Assembly: GCA_031308135.1 (NCBI GenBank) | Contig: JAHLJT010009419.1 | Coordinates: 34,148,540 to 34,212,539 of the forward strand | Direction of reading: 5' to 3' | DNA: 64,000 bases | From: Acheta domesticus | Taxonomy: Eukaryota > Arthropoda > Insecta > Orthoptera > Gryllidae | Shown here: positions 20,588 through 33,200 of the stretch, piece by piece | Layout of the letters: every line of letters starts with the position of its first letter | Position numbering within the stretch: position 1 is the first letter of the stretch | The notes under the pieces: model-generated | The model's database searches: none | Seen by the model: the letters and a program-made list of their open reading frames with translations, nothing else | Told to the model about the DNA's origin: nothing | Position numbers and translations under genes: made by a program

Positions 20588-21800
20588 TCGAGCAAAAAGG
20601 TACACATGTGTAATTCAACCGCAAAGAATATCAAGTATTTAGTAATTTCCAATAGTTGCAGATTCTATAGGCTCAGAACCGGTGCGGTAGAATGAAGAAG
20701 CGTCGAACCAGCAAAAATAGAATGGTCAAGATCTCATCCTGTAGATTGTGATGTGAGCATCGTTTCTTTGAAGGCAGTAGAACGCTTCTTTTAGGAGTTA
20801 TTTAACGACATATGTTCAAAAATCTGGACGTGCGTTGCCGGTTGCATTTTACATGAATATTTAGATGTGGTTTTAAACAAATCCTTCATATTTTAAATGT
20901 CAAAGTGCAATTCGTCACGTCTCCGTTAAATTATCTTTCTTTAAAGACCTCATTTATGTAGATGGGTTGCGCGTGAAAGCCGCAAAGGGAAGGTATGCTA
21001 CTGAAATAATATAGGAGATGATATTTACAACATAGTCGGTATATAGAGTATAACACTTGTTTGACCGCGAAATAAACGACTCAAAAGTAAACCGTCCTAC
21101 AAAATGAAAATTTTGAGAATTGTCATTTTTTATGACCACCGATGAAGACTTAAGTTCACGAAAAAAGTGTTCCAAAATACCTTTCTTCATATATTTCCAG
21201 TGTGGTATGCAAATATAGTTCCAAAAGGTTGTCGTTCAACTGCAACAAATTGAGCAAAGAGGTATACCCGTGTAATTCAATCGCATAGAATATCAAGTAA
21301 TTAGTAATTTCACATAGTTGCAGATTCTACAGGCTCTGAACAGGTGGAGTAGAATCGAGAAGCGTCGAATCAATAAAAATGTAAAATAATGGTCAAGAAG
21401 ATCTTATCCTGTACGATTACGGTTTGAGGAACGTTGCTCTGAAGCCTTTGGCCTCCAAATTTTAGTTTTTAAAGCTTAGAACGCTTCGTTTAGGAGTTAT
21501 TTAACGATTTCAATTCAAAAATCCTGACGTGCGTTACGGGTTGCATTTTACAAGAATATTTTGATCAGTTTTTTAAAATAAATCCTTCATGTTTTTTAAG
21601 TCAAAGTGCAATTCGCCACGTCTCAGTGAAATTTATTTATTTATTTATTTGTCAAAAAAAAACAACAGTAAAAACTGTATATGTAAATTCTCTTTCCTCT
21701 TTCTTTAGAGCCCTAATTTAAAAAGACTGGTTGCGAGTGAGAGCCGCGAAGGGAAGATATACTACTGAAATAAAACAGGAGACGATTCAGAACAAATACA
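20588..21800 (+). repeat. Direct duplication of a segment of about 400 bp, second copy with insertion
   Basis: 20591-21000 and 21253-21790 share long ordered matches (TAGTTGCAGATTCTA, GAAGCGTCGAA, TCAAAGTGCAATTCG, AGCCGC(A/G)AAGGGAAG), at an offset of about 662 bp. The second copy contains an extra LINE-tail fragment at 21634-21684. No coding function was seen. Confidence 0.65.
21634..21684 (-). mobile_element. 51-bp 3'-end fragment of a LINE, with target duplication
   Basis: (ATTT)n followed by GTCAAAAAA...ACAGTAAAAACTGTATATG matches the 3' end of the LINE at 59.1 kb. It is flanked by AAATT on both sides (21629-21633 and 21685-21689), and the paralogous segment near 20925 lacks it. It represents an extreme 5'-truncated insertion. 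Confidence 0.6.
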
Positions 21801-21919
21801 GTAGTCTGTAAGAGGCCTAATTCACTATCTTCTAATTGCTTCAATGCTCTCACATTACGAAAATATGCACGAAAGAACATTCGTAATGACATCATGATAC
21901 AAATTGTTCTCTCCATTAT

Positions 21920-22510
21920 CTACAACTAATTACCCACCCCGAAACGTTACAAAAAAATTCAACTTTGTCACGGAATGAGGCAAGGTGCACGCAAATTAGA
22001 AACCTCATTCAGGGCAGTTCAAACTAGCTCTGATACACGACGAGGCTGATAAAATCGTAGTTCAGAAAACGTCATTAACAGAAGCGAAACGTCACGACAA
22101 CAAATATGTTATTTTAGGCAGAGATTTCTATAATTTTGATCTCAGTGAGACTACAGGCAACCTAATTTTAGAAGGAGCAAAGGGTGTCAAAAGAATTCTT
22201 GTTCAAAACAGTTTGGTGTATATATAATGTTTCGTGTTTATATACAGATGGATAGCATTTATAATACATGAAATATTGCAATATAATTGTTAGATTTACT
22301 AACTCAAATACAATGTGGGATCAAATAGCACTTATAATTCGATTTTATAGTTTAAAATTTACTACTGCAATATATTCAGTTTTATTGACAGATCTTTCAG
22401 TATCAATAAATGACGTCAGTTAATTGAAATTGTATATTTAATAATAATAATATTCATGTACAGACCATATTTATTCTATTATAATTGAAATAAATAAACA
22501 TTTTTACTGT
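21920..22510. other. Non-coding, no gene recognised
   Basis: AT-rich sequence without recognisable content. Confidence 0.4.
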
Positions 22511-22594
22511 TAGTTGAACGCAAAAAACTATAAAATCACGAGTTTGCCAAAACTTGGAACAACGGTGTCTGCAGTCTTCAGCAGACAAAGGTCG

Positions 22595-22870
22595 CTAGAA
22601 CCTTTCCGCAGAGTGGCGGTGCGGCGCGGCGCGGCGCGGCGCGGCGGAAGAGGCGGAGACCGAGACGGAGGCGCGGAAGCGAAGGCGCAGGCGCCGCCGA
22701 AGCTGTTTCGCGACCCGCTCGCGGTTTATGGTCCAGAAAGGGTCCTCCGCGGCCCCGCCCACTTCCTTCCTTGGGCCGCTAATGAAGCGCCCGCCCTCGC
22801 CGCGCGCGCCGTAATGAGATGAACTATGAACCCGCGCACATGTGGTCCCAGGGGCAAGGGTAGGGGCGGC
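22595..22870. other. CpG-rich patch, possible unassigned promoter or first exon
   Basis: A sharply GC-rich stretch in AT-rich DNA, including a (GCGGC)n run at about 22619-22645 and GC-box-like GGGCGGGGCC on the minus strand. Both strands have open frames of low complexity and no recognised domain. The (TG)n tract at about 22896-22922 follows. Confidence 0.35.
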
Positions 22871-22935
22871 GGGCTGCGGAGAATGTCTGTGTCTGAGTGT
22901 GTGTGTGTGTGTGTGTGTGTGTGGAGGGGAGAGAG

Positions 22936-23225
22936 TGCATAGATTGAGTGGCGGCTCCCAATGCGAGGAAACGGAACAGAAAACGCTCTCAATGGCCGAA
23001 GGACTAGAGCGAGTCAATAAGTATCTGCACTTTCATTTGAATCGGCAGTACGTTGACGCACGTCTGGGAAAGTTCTGTTTCTGTGTGGGGAGGGGGAGAG
23101 TGCATAGATTGATTGGCGGCTCCCGATACGACGAAACGGAAGGAAAAACGTTCTCAATGGCCGAAGAACTAGGGTGAGTCAATAAGTATCTGCACTTCCG
23201 TGTTAATCGGCAGTAGGTTGACTGT
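22936..23225 (+). repeat. 165-bp tandem duplication ending in a mariner-like terminus
   Basis: Two diverged copies start TGCATAGATTGA at 22936 and 23101. Each contains CTCAATGGCCGAAG and then GTCAATAAGTATCTGCACTT, which matches the terminal repeat of the mariner at 18.05 kb. Confidence 0.6.
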
Positions 23226-23999
23226 ACAGCGTTATGCACTTGCCAGCTTTAAGATGAAATCTTTTCACTTTGCTGATGGTACGATTCAAGGTTTATCACC
23301 TATGTTCGCTTGAGTTGTTGCGACGTAAACATGGTTGCACCACTCTCCTTTTGCATTAAAAAACTAGTGGTGCTTCCAACGCACATACTTTCTCGCTCTG
23401 CTTCTATACGGTCCTTATTGCTATTCCACAACTTCACAAACCAGCAAAAGTGTATTATACAAGCAAACGTTGTCCATACCGAGACCCGACATCCGATACT
23501 CAAAGTCAACGAACCGGCACTTATACCACTACGCCACACCAACACCGCCTGTGTTGAACAGAGCCATGAAAGAATAGAACCGACCTATAAAATGGTAAAT
23601 GCATGATAAAGAAACAATTGATACGATGGCACATACGCTTTACAAATCCAAGAAGAGAAGTAAAAAAATCGTTAAAAGTTAAACATTTGAACAAATATAT
23701 AGGGCCTACAGACATTTCCAGTACTTTTATCGCAATTACTTATATTTTAGTCAAAACGTAACTGTATCGGTTCTATCATTAGGAGCCGGTAATTGTCAAC
23801 ATGCGAAAAATATGTCTTTCAAACATGACCAAGAAAGGCAGCGGTGAACCGCTTTACGAAGTATTCGTAAGGCGAGAAAGTAATAACAATTTCGGAACGG
23901 TTAGGGATTGTATTTTTTTTTGTAAATTTGAATCGCAATTTACGCAAAAACTAATCGTTTTTTCCAAAAAATGGTACATGACCTTATTTAAAGTGCTAA

Positions 24000-24420
24000 T
24001 TTTGTACAACCGACTTTGAAGTAAAAATCGCTATCTTCAATTTTGCAGTTTTTAAACAGTTTTTTGCAATTTTCGAAAAAATTGGGCCTACTAAGGAAAA
24101 TGATACTTACGTCATTCCCTTCAACGTTCTTCGCACTATTCAACAACAAAATATAATCAAAAAATTTGGAGAATTTTTCTTTTAACTTTGAAAATCTCAA
24201 AATGGGCTTCATGTAAAGTACCCTCAAATACTAAAATATCTGTTTCAAATTCCAGAGGCCTTGAGACGAGTAAAAACGATCGGGGAATATCAATTTTGAA
24301 GAAAATCGGCCGAACGGTTTAGGCGCTAGCATTGACCACAGACGGACGTTTTGCCGTCAATCGATTTTGCAGTATCAAGAAGCTACAAATCATGGATTTT
24401 GACTACACCACGAGATAGAT
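24000..24420 (+). repeat. Dispersed non-coding repeat family, copy B
   Basis: It shares landmarks with copy A: CTATCTTCAATTTTGCAGTT, GGGCTTCATGTAAAGTACCC, GGTTTAGGCGCTAG, CACAGACGGACGTTTTG and CAGTATCAAGAAGC. It is non-coding. Confidence 0.5.
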
Positions 24421-24789
24421 GATTTTTTTTTCTAAATTTAGCAACAGGTTTTATCCACTTTTTCGTTACTAGACCCTGCTATAAGAGTTTTTCTGGCGAA
24501 AATTCCTCGTTTTCCGGCGCACGATTACATAACTTTCTCTTCTTACGAAGTATTCGTAAGGCGAGAAAGTAAAAAGAACAAGTTTGCATAATCCAAAATT
24601 GATATTACTCGATCGTTCTGGGTGATGTAGCGGCCCCTTGAACATCAATCCGATATTTTGATTGGGGGTGGGGTACTGTACATGAAGTTCCTGGTACATT
24701 TTCAAAAGCATGGATTAAATTTTGTTGTGTGTTTGTGTGAAGAATGTTTAAGAGAATGGTACAGATCTCATATTCGTTGAAAACCCCGA

Positions 24790-24970
24790 GTTCTCGAAAA
24801 TTGCAAAAATGCAAATCTTTTTCGGCGACTTCCTACAACTAGGCCTACATTTCTGGAGATAAAGATTTTTCCTTAATGAAATATGTTCCTTAAAGATAGA
24901 TTTTGTAATAAGGTCATTTACAATATTTCGAAAATTTGAATACTTTTCGCGTACTTTTGCGTGAAAATAC
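24790..24970 (-). repeat. Dispersed non-coding repeat family, partial copy
   Basis: Inverted orientation: GCGACTTCCTACAACTA, AAAGATTTTTCCTT and a GGTCATTTAC-type block match the 5' half of copy A. Confidence 0.4.
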
Positions 24971-25868
24971 GTGCTGTTTTACCACCACTAGTTTCCCGTT
25001 CGTTACTGAACCAAACTATGTTTCTCGCGCACCTTTCTCTCGCAATCTTGGAGTAAGGTACACAATTTTGTACAAAAATGAGTTTTAAAGAAAATTCTGA
25101 TATTTTTGTTTTTTCTAGGAAATATTTGTTATTGATTAATAATTTGACTCCGCTTGAAATGTTGAAGAAACTACTTGTTCAGCCGGAAAATAGATCTCTG
25201 GACAGATGTCAAAGCAGGGCTTGAGGTGTCGTATTCCTTACATCACTTTTGGAACGATGTCGATTCTGCCGAGAATAATATTAGTTTTCAACACGCAAGT
25301 ACGAATATTTTTTGAAAATAGACATTTCGCAGTGGACATGAGTCCTAACGAGGATAACTGTGGACTTTCTGTCTTCCAAATTCTATTTTCAAGATTACTA
25401 AAATATGATAATTAATTTTGATTAATTACAAGGGAATAGGAAAAGAACGCTTAATAACATTGAAAGATTTCCATTTTCAATAAAAGATTTTCAGTATTCA
25501 TATATCTTCATATTTTCTTGAAATATTGCAGATATCTTAATTTTTAAAATTTTGAAGATAACATACCTAATCGATCTTGCAACACAACAATTTAAAAAAA
25601 ATAGTAATAATATTTAGGTTGTTAATAGTTTTCACATCAATTTGAATTAAGTTTCAATAGTTCCAGATTTTTTCAAAACAGGGATTTAGTTTTTTATACT
25701 TAACACATTTTATATGGATTGAAAACATGTAAGCGCCTGCTGCTATATTTACTCACCTCCTGCTTAATAAAATAGGTACTCAAAAGCTTCACTACACATT
25801 CTTATTTGTCAGCAATTTCTCAATGGTATACGGCTTAAACATGTACGTAGTATAGAGGACGTAACGTA

Positions 25869-26096
25869 ATGCTACACACACGCACGCACACACACGCGCA
25901 CACACGCACGCACACACACGCGCACACACGCACGCACACACACGCACGCACACACGCGCACGCACACGCGCGCACACATACACGTGCGCCACACACACGC
26001 ACACGCACACACGCACGCGCGCGCGCACACGCGCGCGCACGCACACACGCGCGCGCACCCGCACGCGCACCCGCGCACGCACGCGCACACACACAA
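25869..26096 (+). repeat. CA/CG alternating microsatellite
   Basis: About 230 bp of CACACGCACG-type alternating purine-pyrimidine sequence, with pure (CG)n patches near 26018-26055. This composition can adopt Z-DNA. It opens four frames of Arg/Cys/Val or Thr/His repeats, none of them genes. Confidence 0.85.
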
Positions 26097-26974
26097 AAAA
26101 CCGGCGGTTTTTTAACAGAAAAAATCCGTATTGTAAAGCCTTGATTCAAAAATGGGGGAAAATCCTAAAATATGTAGTAAATAAGTCCTAACACATTATG
26201 TGGTCAAATTTCACGACCAGTAAGTGGGTGATCGCCAGCACTGCTCTATACAGTCGCGATCATGCGACTCCTAACGGCACAACCGGGAACGACGCGAAAT
26301 AAGTGACCGTGAGATATTCCATTTTGTTGACACCCCCCCCCCCGCGCCAAGAAAGAAAAACCGATGTATGTATATACACGCGGCAATATTTGACATCGTA
26401 CTGTCTGATATTGGACTGACATCGCCTGTCACGGACTTCGCAATCCTAAAGCATATATTTATAGATTTTTTCGTACATATTTCGATTTTAACTTCCGCCA
26501 TTATCGTCTATCGAGTTGAATCATGCACGTTAATGAATGCGATAACGTATGTGAATTCGTGTTAAAAGTTGGAAAATCAGTAAATCAGAAAAAAAACGAA
26601 AAATCCCGATTTTCAAATCAAATTCCCGGTTTTCAAGGATTCCAGGTTCGCTGGCCACCCTGTATTAACATTCTAGTTTGTACAGGAACAAAATAGGGCC
26701 GAAACCACGCACAAAGTCACAAATAAACGTATTATCCCTTCATCAGCATTGGGACAAGCTTGATGTGCCGAACCTTCACATGTACGACACTCTATACAGC
26801 TTTCGACCCCCCCACCCCCCTTGGAATTTGTCTACAGCTCGTCGCAGAAGGTACACGCATCATCAGCATTCACTTCTTCGGAACTAATCACGGTTTCCTC
26901 AGCTTTTCTTCCCCTTTTCCAGCATTAGGCGCATCATGATCACTTGATTTTTTGAACAGAGCTTTCTTCTGTTA

Positions 26975-27400
26975 CTTTCCCGTACACATACGTATATACA
27001 GAGTAATATACGTAGTATAGGGAATGCTGTTCGGACAAACGGCGGATAATCGATTTCTAGATTTCAAAGGAAATACACGTTTTGGGGTCCCCTGATACCG
27101 ATTAAGTAGTTTTTTTTGCAAAATGTCAGCCCGTCTATGAACACGACTATTGCCTAAACCATGCATAGGAGTTTTTCCAAAAATGGATATTCCCAGTTGA
27201 ACTGGCTCGACTCGAGTTTTTTTCAAAATTTGGCGGTACTTTACACAAAACCCTCCCGACATTGGCAAAATTTCCTCAAGAACCACTGCAATTTTCTTTG
27301 GTGCCTTCCTCCAATTACAAAATTGCAAATAGAGATTTTGCCTTCATATAAAATTTATTCTCCATAGCGAGTTCTTTCATTAAGATCATGTACATTTTTT
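26975..27400 (-). repeat. Dispersed non-coding repeat family, copy C
   Basis: The best-preserved relative of copy A in inverted orientation, with GTTTAGGCAATAG, GTTCATAGACGGGC, CGGTATCAGGGGACC and GTATTTCC(T/G)TTGAAATCT in the same order. Confidence 0.55.
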
Positions 27401-30257
27401 AAAAAAATTTTGCAGTTCCCATTCAAACCCAAATTAGTATTCCTGGTAAGAGCAAGAGAACATTTTAAGACAAAATTTAAACCAAGTAAATTTTTCCTTA
27501 CACAAATTCATGGAGGAGAGGGGGGTCAAAATGTAATGGTTGTCTTCTGAAATTCTTTCAGGATCCACCCCCTTTACAGAAAGATTTCATTGCATTATTC
27601 TCACCACCTGAAGTACTCTGTACTCAACATTGTAATGTTAACAATTATCTGAAATTTGTCAATTTTCTACTTTGTGAAATTGAGAAAACTGTGTATATGT
27701 AGTTCATTTATTGCATCAGTCAAAATACTAATGTAAAAATATATATATAAATTAAAAATTAAATAATAAATACTTTATAAAAAATAATTATTTTTTCATT
27801 TATTAATTCAAGAAGAAACTCGTGCACCTTGCTGCCAAAGTATCCGGATATCCAAAAATTTCTGTGCAAGACGGCAGTATCATAATTTGCCTGCTTAAGC
27901 AGAATGCACATGTGTTGATAACAGACTAAGCGTCTCAGAATATAGTATGAAGCGAGGCCAAGAAGAGGCAAAAATAATCATTAGAAATATCAAAGCATTT
28001 TAAAGATGGATCTAAATGATAAATTTACAAAAATAAAGCAGCTGAATTTCAGAAACACATTTTATTTCAGTAACATATACAGAAAATAAAAGTGGACACA
28101 GTTCTGTATGGAACAACTTATAATACAGTAAAGACCCACTTTAGTACCATTTAACTTCATTGATGATCTAAAGAGGAGTATATGTACAAACTTACTCCCA
28201 GAGAAGTGAGATTTGGTATAAAATATTACTTCTATTATCTTTAAAATAACAAAAAATTCTTGATTGCATTTTGACAAATCCTAAGATTACTGGTAATGTA
28301 ATTATCTATACATCCTTTGCTACCCAATTGTGATTTGAATTCTGTACATTTTTTGAAGAAATGATTTTAATAATATTCCCTTTATGAAACATAAGTGCAG
28401 GATGAAAAATTAACAAAGGTGAATGATTATTTCTACATGTCAATAAGGCAAATGTTAATGGAAGTTACTGGCATCCATATTCAACTTAACAAGCTGATCA
28501 CAAGCCCAGCAAATAGGCAGAATCATACTTTACAATCACATTTTCATTTCAAAATGTAGCCTTTGGTCCATTTCCTAACAAACAATGTAGTTTATGTAAC
28601 TTATGCTGTGCAAATGTATAACCATAGAAGATTCAAATGAAGATGTATGTGTAAAAATTGCACACACATTTCTCCACGGTCAAATGTGTCAATACACATT
28701 TTACCACTGGAGAGAGATTGAGATATGTTTTAAAAATCATTCTGAAAATATTGGAATGATGACGTTTCCCAATTATAAATAAATATTTTGCAACTAACTA
28801 TCCACTTTATCCAGCTTTCTACACATTAAAAATATATTATTTGTTCTCCATTTGTACGTACAGCACTACAAAAGCCAATTAAATACTTCATCATTTTATC
28901 AAAAGTAATGTAATATCGACTACAGCACTGAATAACACCAAGATTTGCCACAATTTAGTACAATGTATAAATTACTTTGCTTACAGAAGACGAAAATGAA
29001 AAATTTAATGAATATTTTATGGGTAGTCCCTAACAGCATCCACAAAAAATTAAACATGAGATTTAAGAGATGTAATGATAGATAACTAGAAGCAATATAT
29101 CACAAAGCTGGAGAATCCCTCTGATAATGATTTTATTTTATTTTGCACAGAACCAACACTTGTGACTCTTCAGATTCTTTTCCCAAGGAAGTGCTTCATG
29201 TTGCATTACGTACTCATCAGAAGCAGAGTATAATACAAAAGACTGGAGTCCTCTAATATCCACAAAAGACAATTGCTGGAAATAGGAAATTATTGTCAAA
29301 ATATTGTTACAAAAAACATTAACAAGTAAACATCAGTCCAAAGTTCAGTTTTATTGTGAAGAATATTCATTCATTCATCACACAAGAAACAATCAAACAG
29401 TATCACTTGAAAACACAAAATAGAAGTAAAGAAATCAGCAACTATATTAAAATAACTGAACACTAGCAGTCACGAATTTCCACTACTAACCACAATATGT
29501 ATTGGCAAAAAGTTATAATTTCAACCATTGAACTCGTTAAACATGACAGATTTACCCAATGTTACACACCAGGCCTGGGCAACAAGGTAGACATGATCAA
29601 TGAGTCAATTGCAGCATATATTTGTGTCACTCTGCTTTATAATTCTCTCTTACTAATGGTACACCTAAATGTCAGATTTGGTGCATGATACGCAAAGACA
29701 TCATATTAATTAGAAAATTTAAGGATTCATTTTGTAGTAATGCTTATGCAAACTTGGATAAATAAATGTTTCAACATAATTTGTTTTGTAAAAAACAAAG
29801 ACCCTCCCTTCCTAATAACATTCAAATGGGCTCTGGTCAATCATTTTGGCTTTTATTTATAAAAGTAGATCTCATGCGAGTTCAAGTTGTCCAGGCCTCT
29901 TTTACGCAAACAGAAAATTTTCATTAAAAAATCCGGCTGGTACTGAAAAAAATTAGTGCAAGAAAATCTGAATAGTTAATATGTTCAGAGACTTCCGAAA
30001 CCAGTGAAATGCATCATTAAGTTAATTGAATTTTACATGTAATCTAATCTGCAGCGAGGAAAAACTTTTTCATAGCAAGAAACAATCAAAGTGACAGAAA
30101 GACAGTGTCAATTAGGATCAGGGTAAAGTTCAAAACAAATGGATATAAGAGATTGCATTTCAAATCAGGGCATCTGTCAAACCCAGAATCAAGTAAAATC
30201 AATTAAAAGAATTCTCCACACCAAGCAAATACTTTCCAACCATTTACTTACCATTAC
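27400..30257. other. Probable UBE2J2 3' untranslated region and downstream flank
   Basis: This follows the UBE2J2 stop codon at 30258 on the minus strand. It is AT-rich with no coding frame or clear repeat. A minus-strand AATAAA lies at about 28063-28068, and others exist, so the 3' end of the transcript cannot be fixed from sequence. Confidence 0.35.
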
Positions 30258-33200
30258 TCATTCCATGGCAATACTTCGTAAAACATATTTGACAGTATAT
30301 GCAAAAGCAGCAAAGCCAATTATAACGCATATGTTGGTGAGTGCACTGTGCAACGGGCTCTGATCATTATTCGCTAATTCATTCTGTATCCCTCCATGAG
30401 CATCAGCCACTACTGCAGATTGAGGATTATTCCTTGCTGCCAATTCAGCTTCTGCTCTTCTTTCCAATTCAGTCTTAATGCTCTGCAAAGAGATAATCAC
30501 AAAAAAGAAGTGAAGAAAGAATGTGACACACTGGTGATGCAGGTTTTTAACTATAAAATTATTCACATCTATTTTTCAAAACATTGCTTATAAAACTGAA
30601 ATATTAAAAACTCAAATCTTTACAATGACAAATTTCCAAAGTTAACTATCTCAAAAGTCAAAATAAATTTTTACTTGGACATTCTAATCTGCGAGAATAT
30701 TTTTTTAAAAATATATTGAAGGAAAATCAATGTATCATTTTATACACTGAGGCCAATTGCTGTCAAACACATTTTGACATACAATTTCATAAAACTATGT
30801 TTTCAGAAATATGTTCATGAGATTATTTTCCAATTGTTCTAGCTGATATTGCAGCCTCAAAAAAAAATCTCCAGCTTCACAACTAAAGGTGTAATGAAAA
30901 CTTGAAAACAACTTTACCAAGGGAATTCTCAAAAGTCCAAAGATTTTTTAGAAAATAAGACTAAAGCCATATTATTAGGCAAACTTCACTCCATTTGAGC
31001 AAAACATTTGTACTAAAAAACTGGTATATTTTGAGACTATTTTGTTTTTCTTTATTACCTCTATTTCACCAAAACATATGCAAAACATTATCACATTTTC
31101 AAAAACATTGTACACAACATTTGACGGTCATATTTCGAAGAACATGAAGAAACCAATTACCATCTCGAATAATGTAATTGGTGGAGGGTGGTGAAATAAA
31201 TTTTAAGTTTATGGAATTTTTAAAAATTCTGAGGTTTTAATAAAAGATGGACCTAATTCCTTTTTTATGGGCCTATGTTGCTTTATTGAAGCAAAACTTA
31301 AAAAAAGCTGTCATTTTTGAGAACATTTTAAAAATGTTTTACAGGCTGCAACATCAGCCAGATCAATATGGGGAAATAGCAATGTTCATGAAAATCCCTA
31401 GTACAGTGGGATGTGATTCACTGACAATCAGACAGAAGTTTTGAAACAAATCACTTTTTCAATATCAAGGACCCTCAAAATATGGATTCTTACACTTCGT
31501 GTTGGAGAAAGTAACTTATTACATGTAAGGGGGCAAGAAGTATTTGGTTCGACAAAACCTGTTTTCTGGTAACAAATTAGCATTATTCTCCACAACATTT
31601 CAATACTTTTTCTATACATGTAAAAGGAACTATATTTTCCAATCTCTTTTTAAATTTTGGTCAACCATAATTAAAAATTATCAAAATTCTGTCATCTCAT
31701 TTACTTCATAATCTTATTCAAATTTGAAAACTTTATAAAATTCACAAAATAGACATTTTTTCACAACATTTTAGAGATTTTTCTGTGACCCTCATTAGGT
31801 GCTACATTTGAAAACGATATTTAGAGTATTAGTTAATGGAATGAAGAATACAATAATTACAAAAAATAAGTAACTATCCTATGCCCAAATTAAGATGACA
31901 GCTCACCTGTTATTCTAATTGTAAAAACCATGACTATGTGGAGACGACCATTTACAAATATATATAATACCTTTTGATTGAATTAATTCTGTGGTGGCAT
32001 GCAGTCCTACTTCTCTAAATAGTCACAGTTTTTACATTTAGAACACCAAGTGACCGTTCATCTTGAATTGGGTATAATATGAGTTATTTATTTTATGTAA
32101 TTTTTGTGTTCTTCATTCTTCATTCCATTAAATTATATTGTAAATATTATTGTGTGATCTTGGTTAAATAAATGGCTGAACAAGACAAAGTGCTAGCTTT
32201 GCTTCTGAAACACATTCTAGTGTTAAAAATAACACTAGTTTGTTGGTTTGCTTATTTTCATACGTGGGAATTTACAAAATACCCACAAAAAAGGTTATAC
32301 ATTCAGTTTCTTAAAAATAATTATAATACTGTAGTGGAAGATTGTTTTAACACGGGTCGTTTTGCTTCTAATTGGCATATCCCATCCTTAGCCGATTTCA
32401 ATGCACATAAAACCAAATGAAGCAATTTATTTGTTATGCTATTTTTAACACACTATATCTCAACATGCAGCAAAGGCACGTCGGAGGAGATTGAACAGTG
32501 GAGCTGTGAAGAGGCTGTGAAGAGGCTGTGAAGAGGCATCTGCAAGGAATCGCCGTCAACAAAATGTACATCCTGCAGGGAGTGAACTGTCAGAGTGTGC
32601 CAAAAATCCATCCCGTTAGTTATGTACCATGATTCAAAGCTCTTAACGAAACAGGGTATGGAAAAACTGGTCAACAATGCATGTTTGGAAAGGACGGGAA
32701 AAGGTTTTGTCTCAACGACGACAAAAGCGAGTGGGAACGTAAAAGTGATCACTGATCAACTTGCAAGACACGCTGAATATGCCTAAACTGCGCACGAACT
32801 TAATATTGGTTAGTAAGATAACGAACAAGGCCAACAGTGCCATCTTCTAGAATAAGAAAGCCGAAATTCCAGACGGCAACGAGAAGGTGGTGCTCACTGC
32901 GAGAACCATGTGTTCCCTCTTCCCTTCCGTGCACAAGAGAATGGTGAGTGCCGCACCGGAGGATTGCCGCGGACAAAGATGTGCAGAATAGGGTAATGAC
33001 TTTTTCATTTTTTTCTCAAAAATTATTTCTTGTAGTACAAGTGGATGAACTTTTGCATATTCATGACTAAAATGATGTATATTCTATTTAAATATTCAAA
33101 AAGGTATCGCACAAACCGTTTTTAAATTTTATGTACTAATAAAATTTGGTATCAACATTACTACAAGTATTTATTAATTTGTTACGTATTTAATATATAT

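Noticed and set aside
25792..26149. Arg/Cys/Val-rich and Thr/His-rich frames
   Set aside because: Translations of the CA/CG microsatellite.
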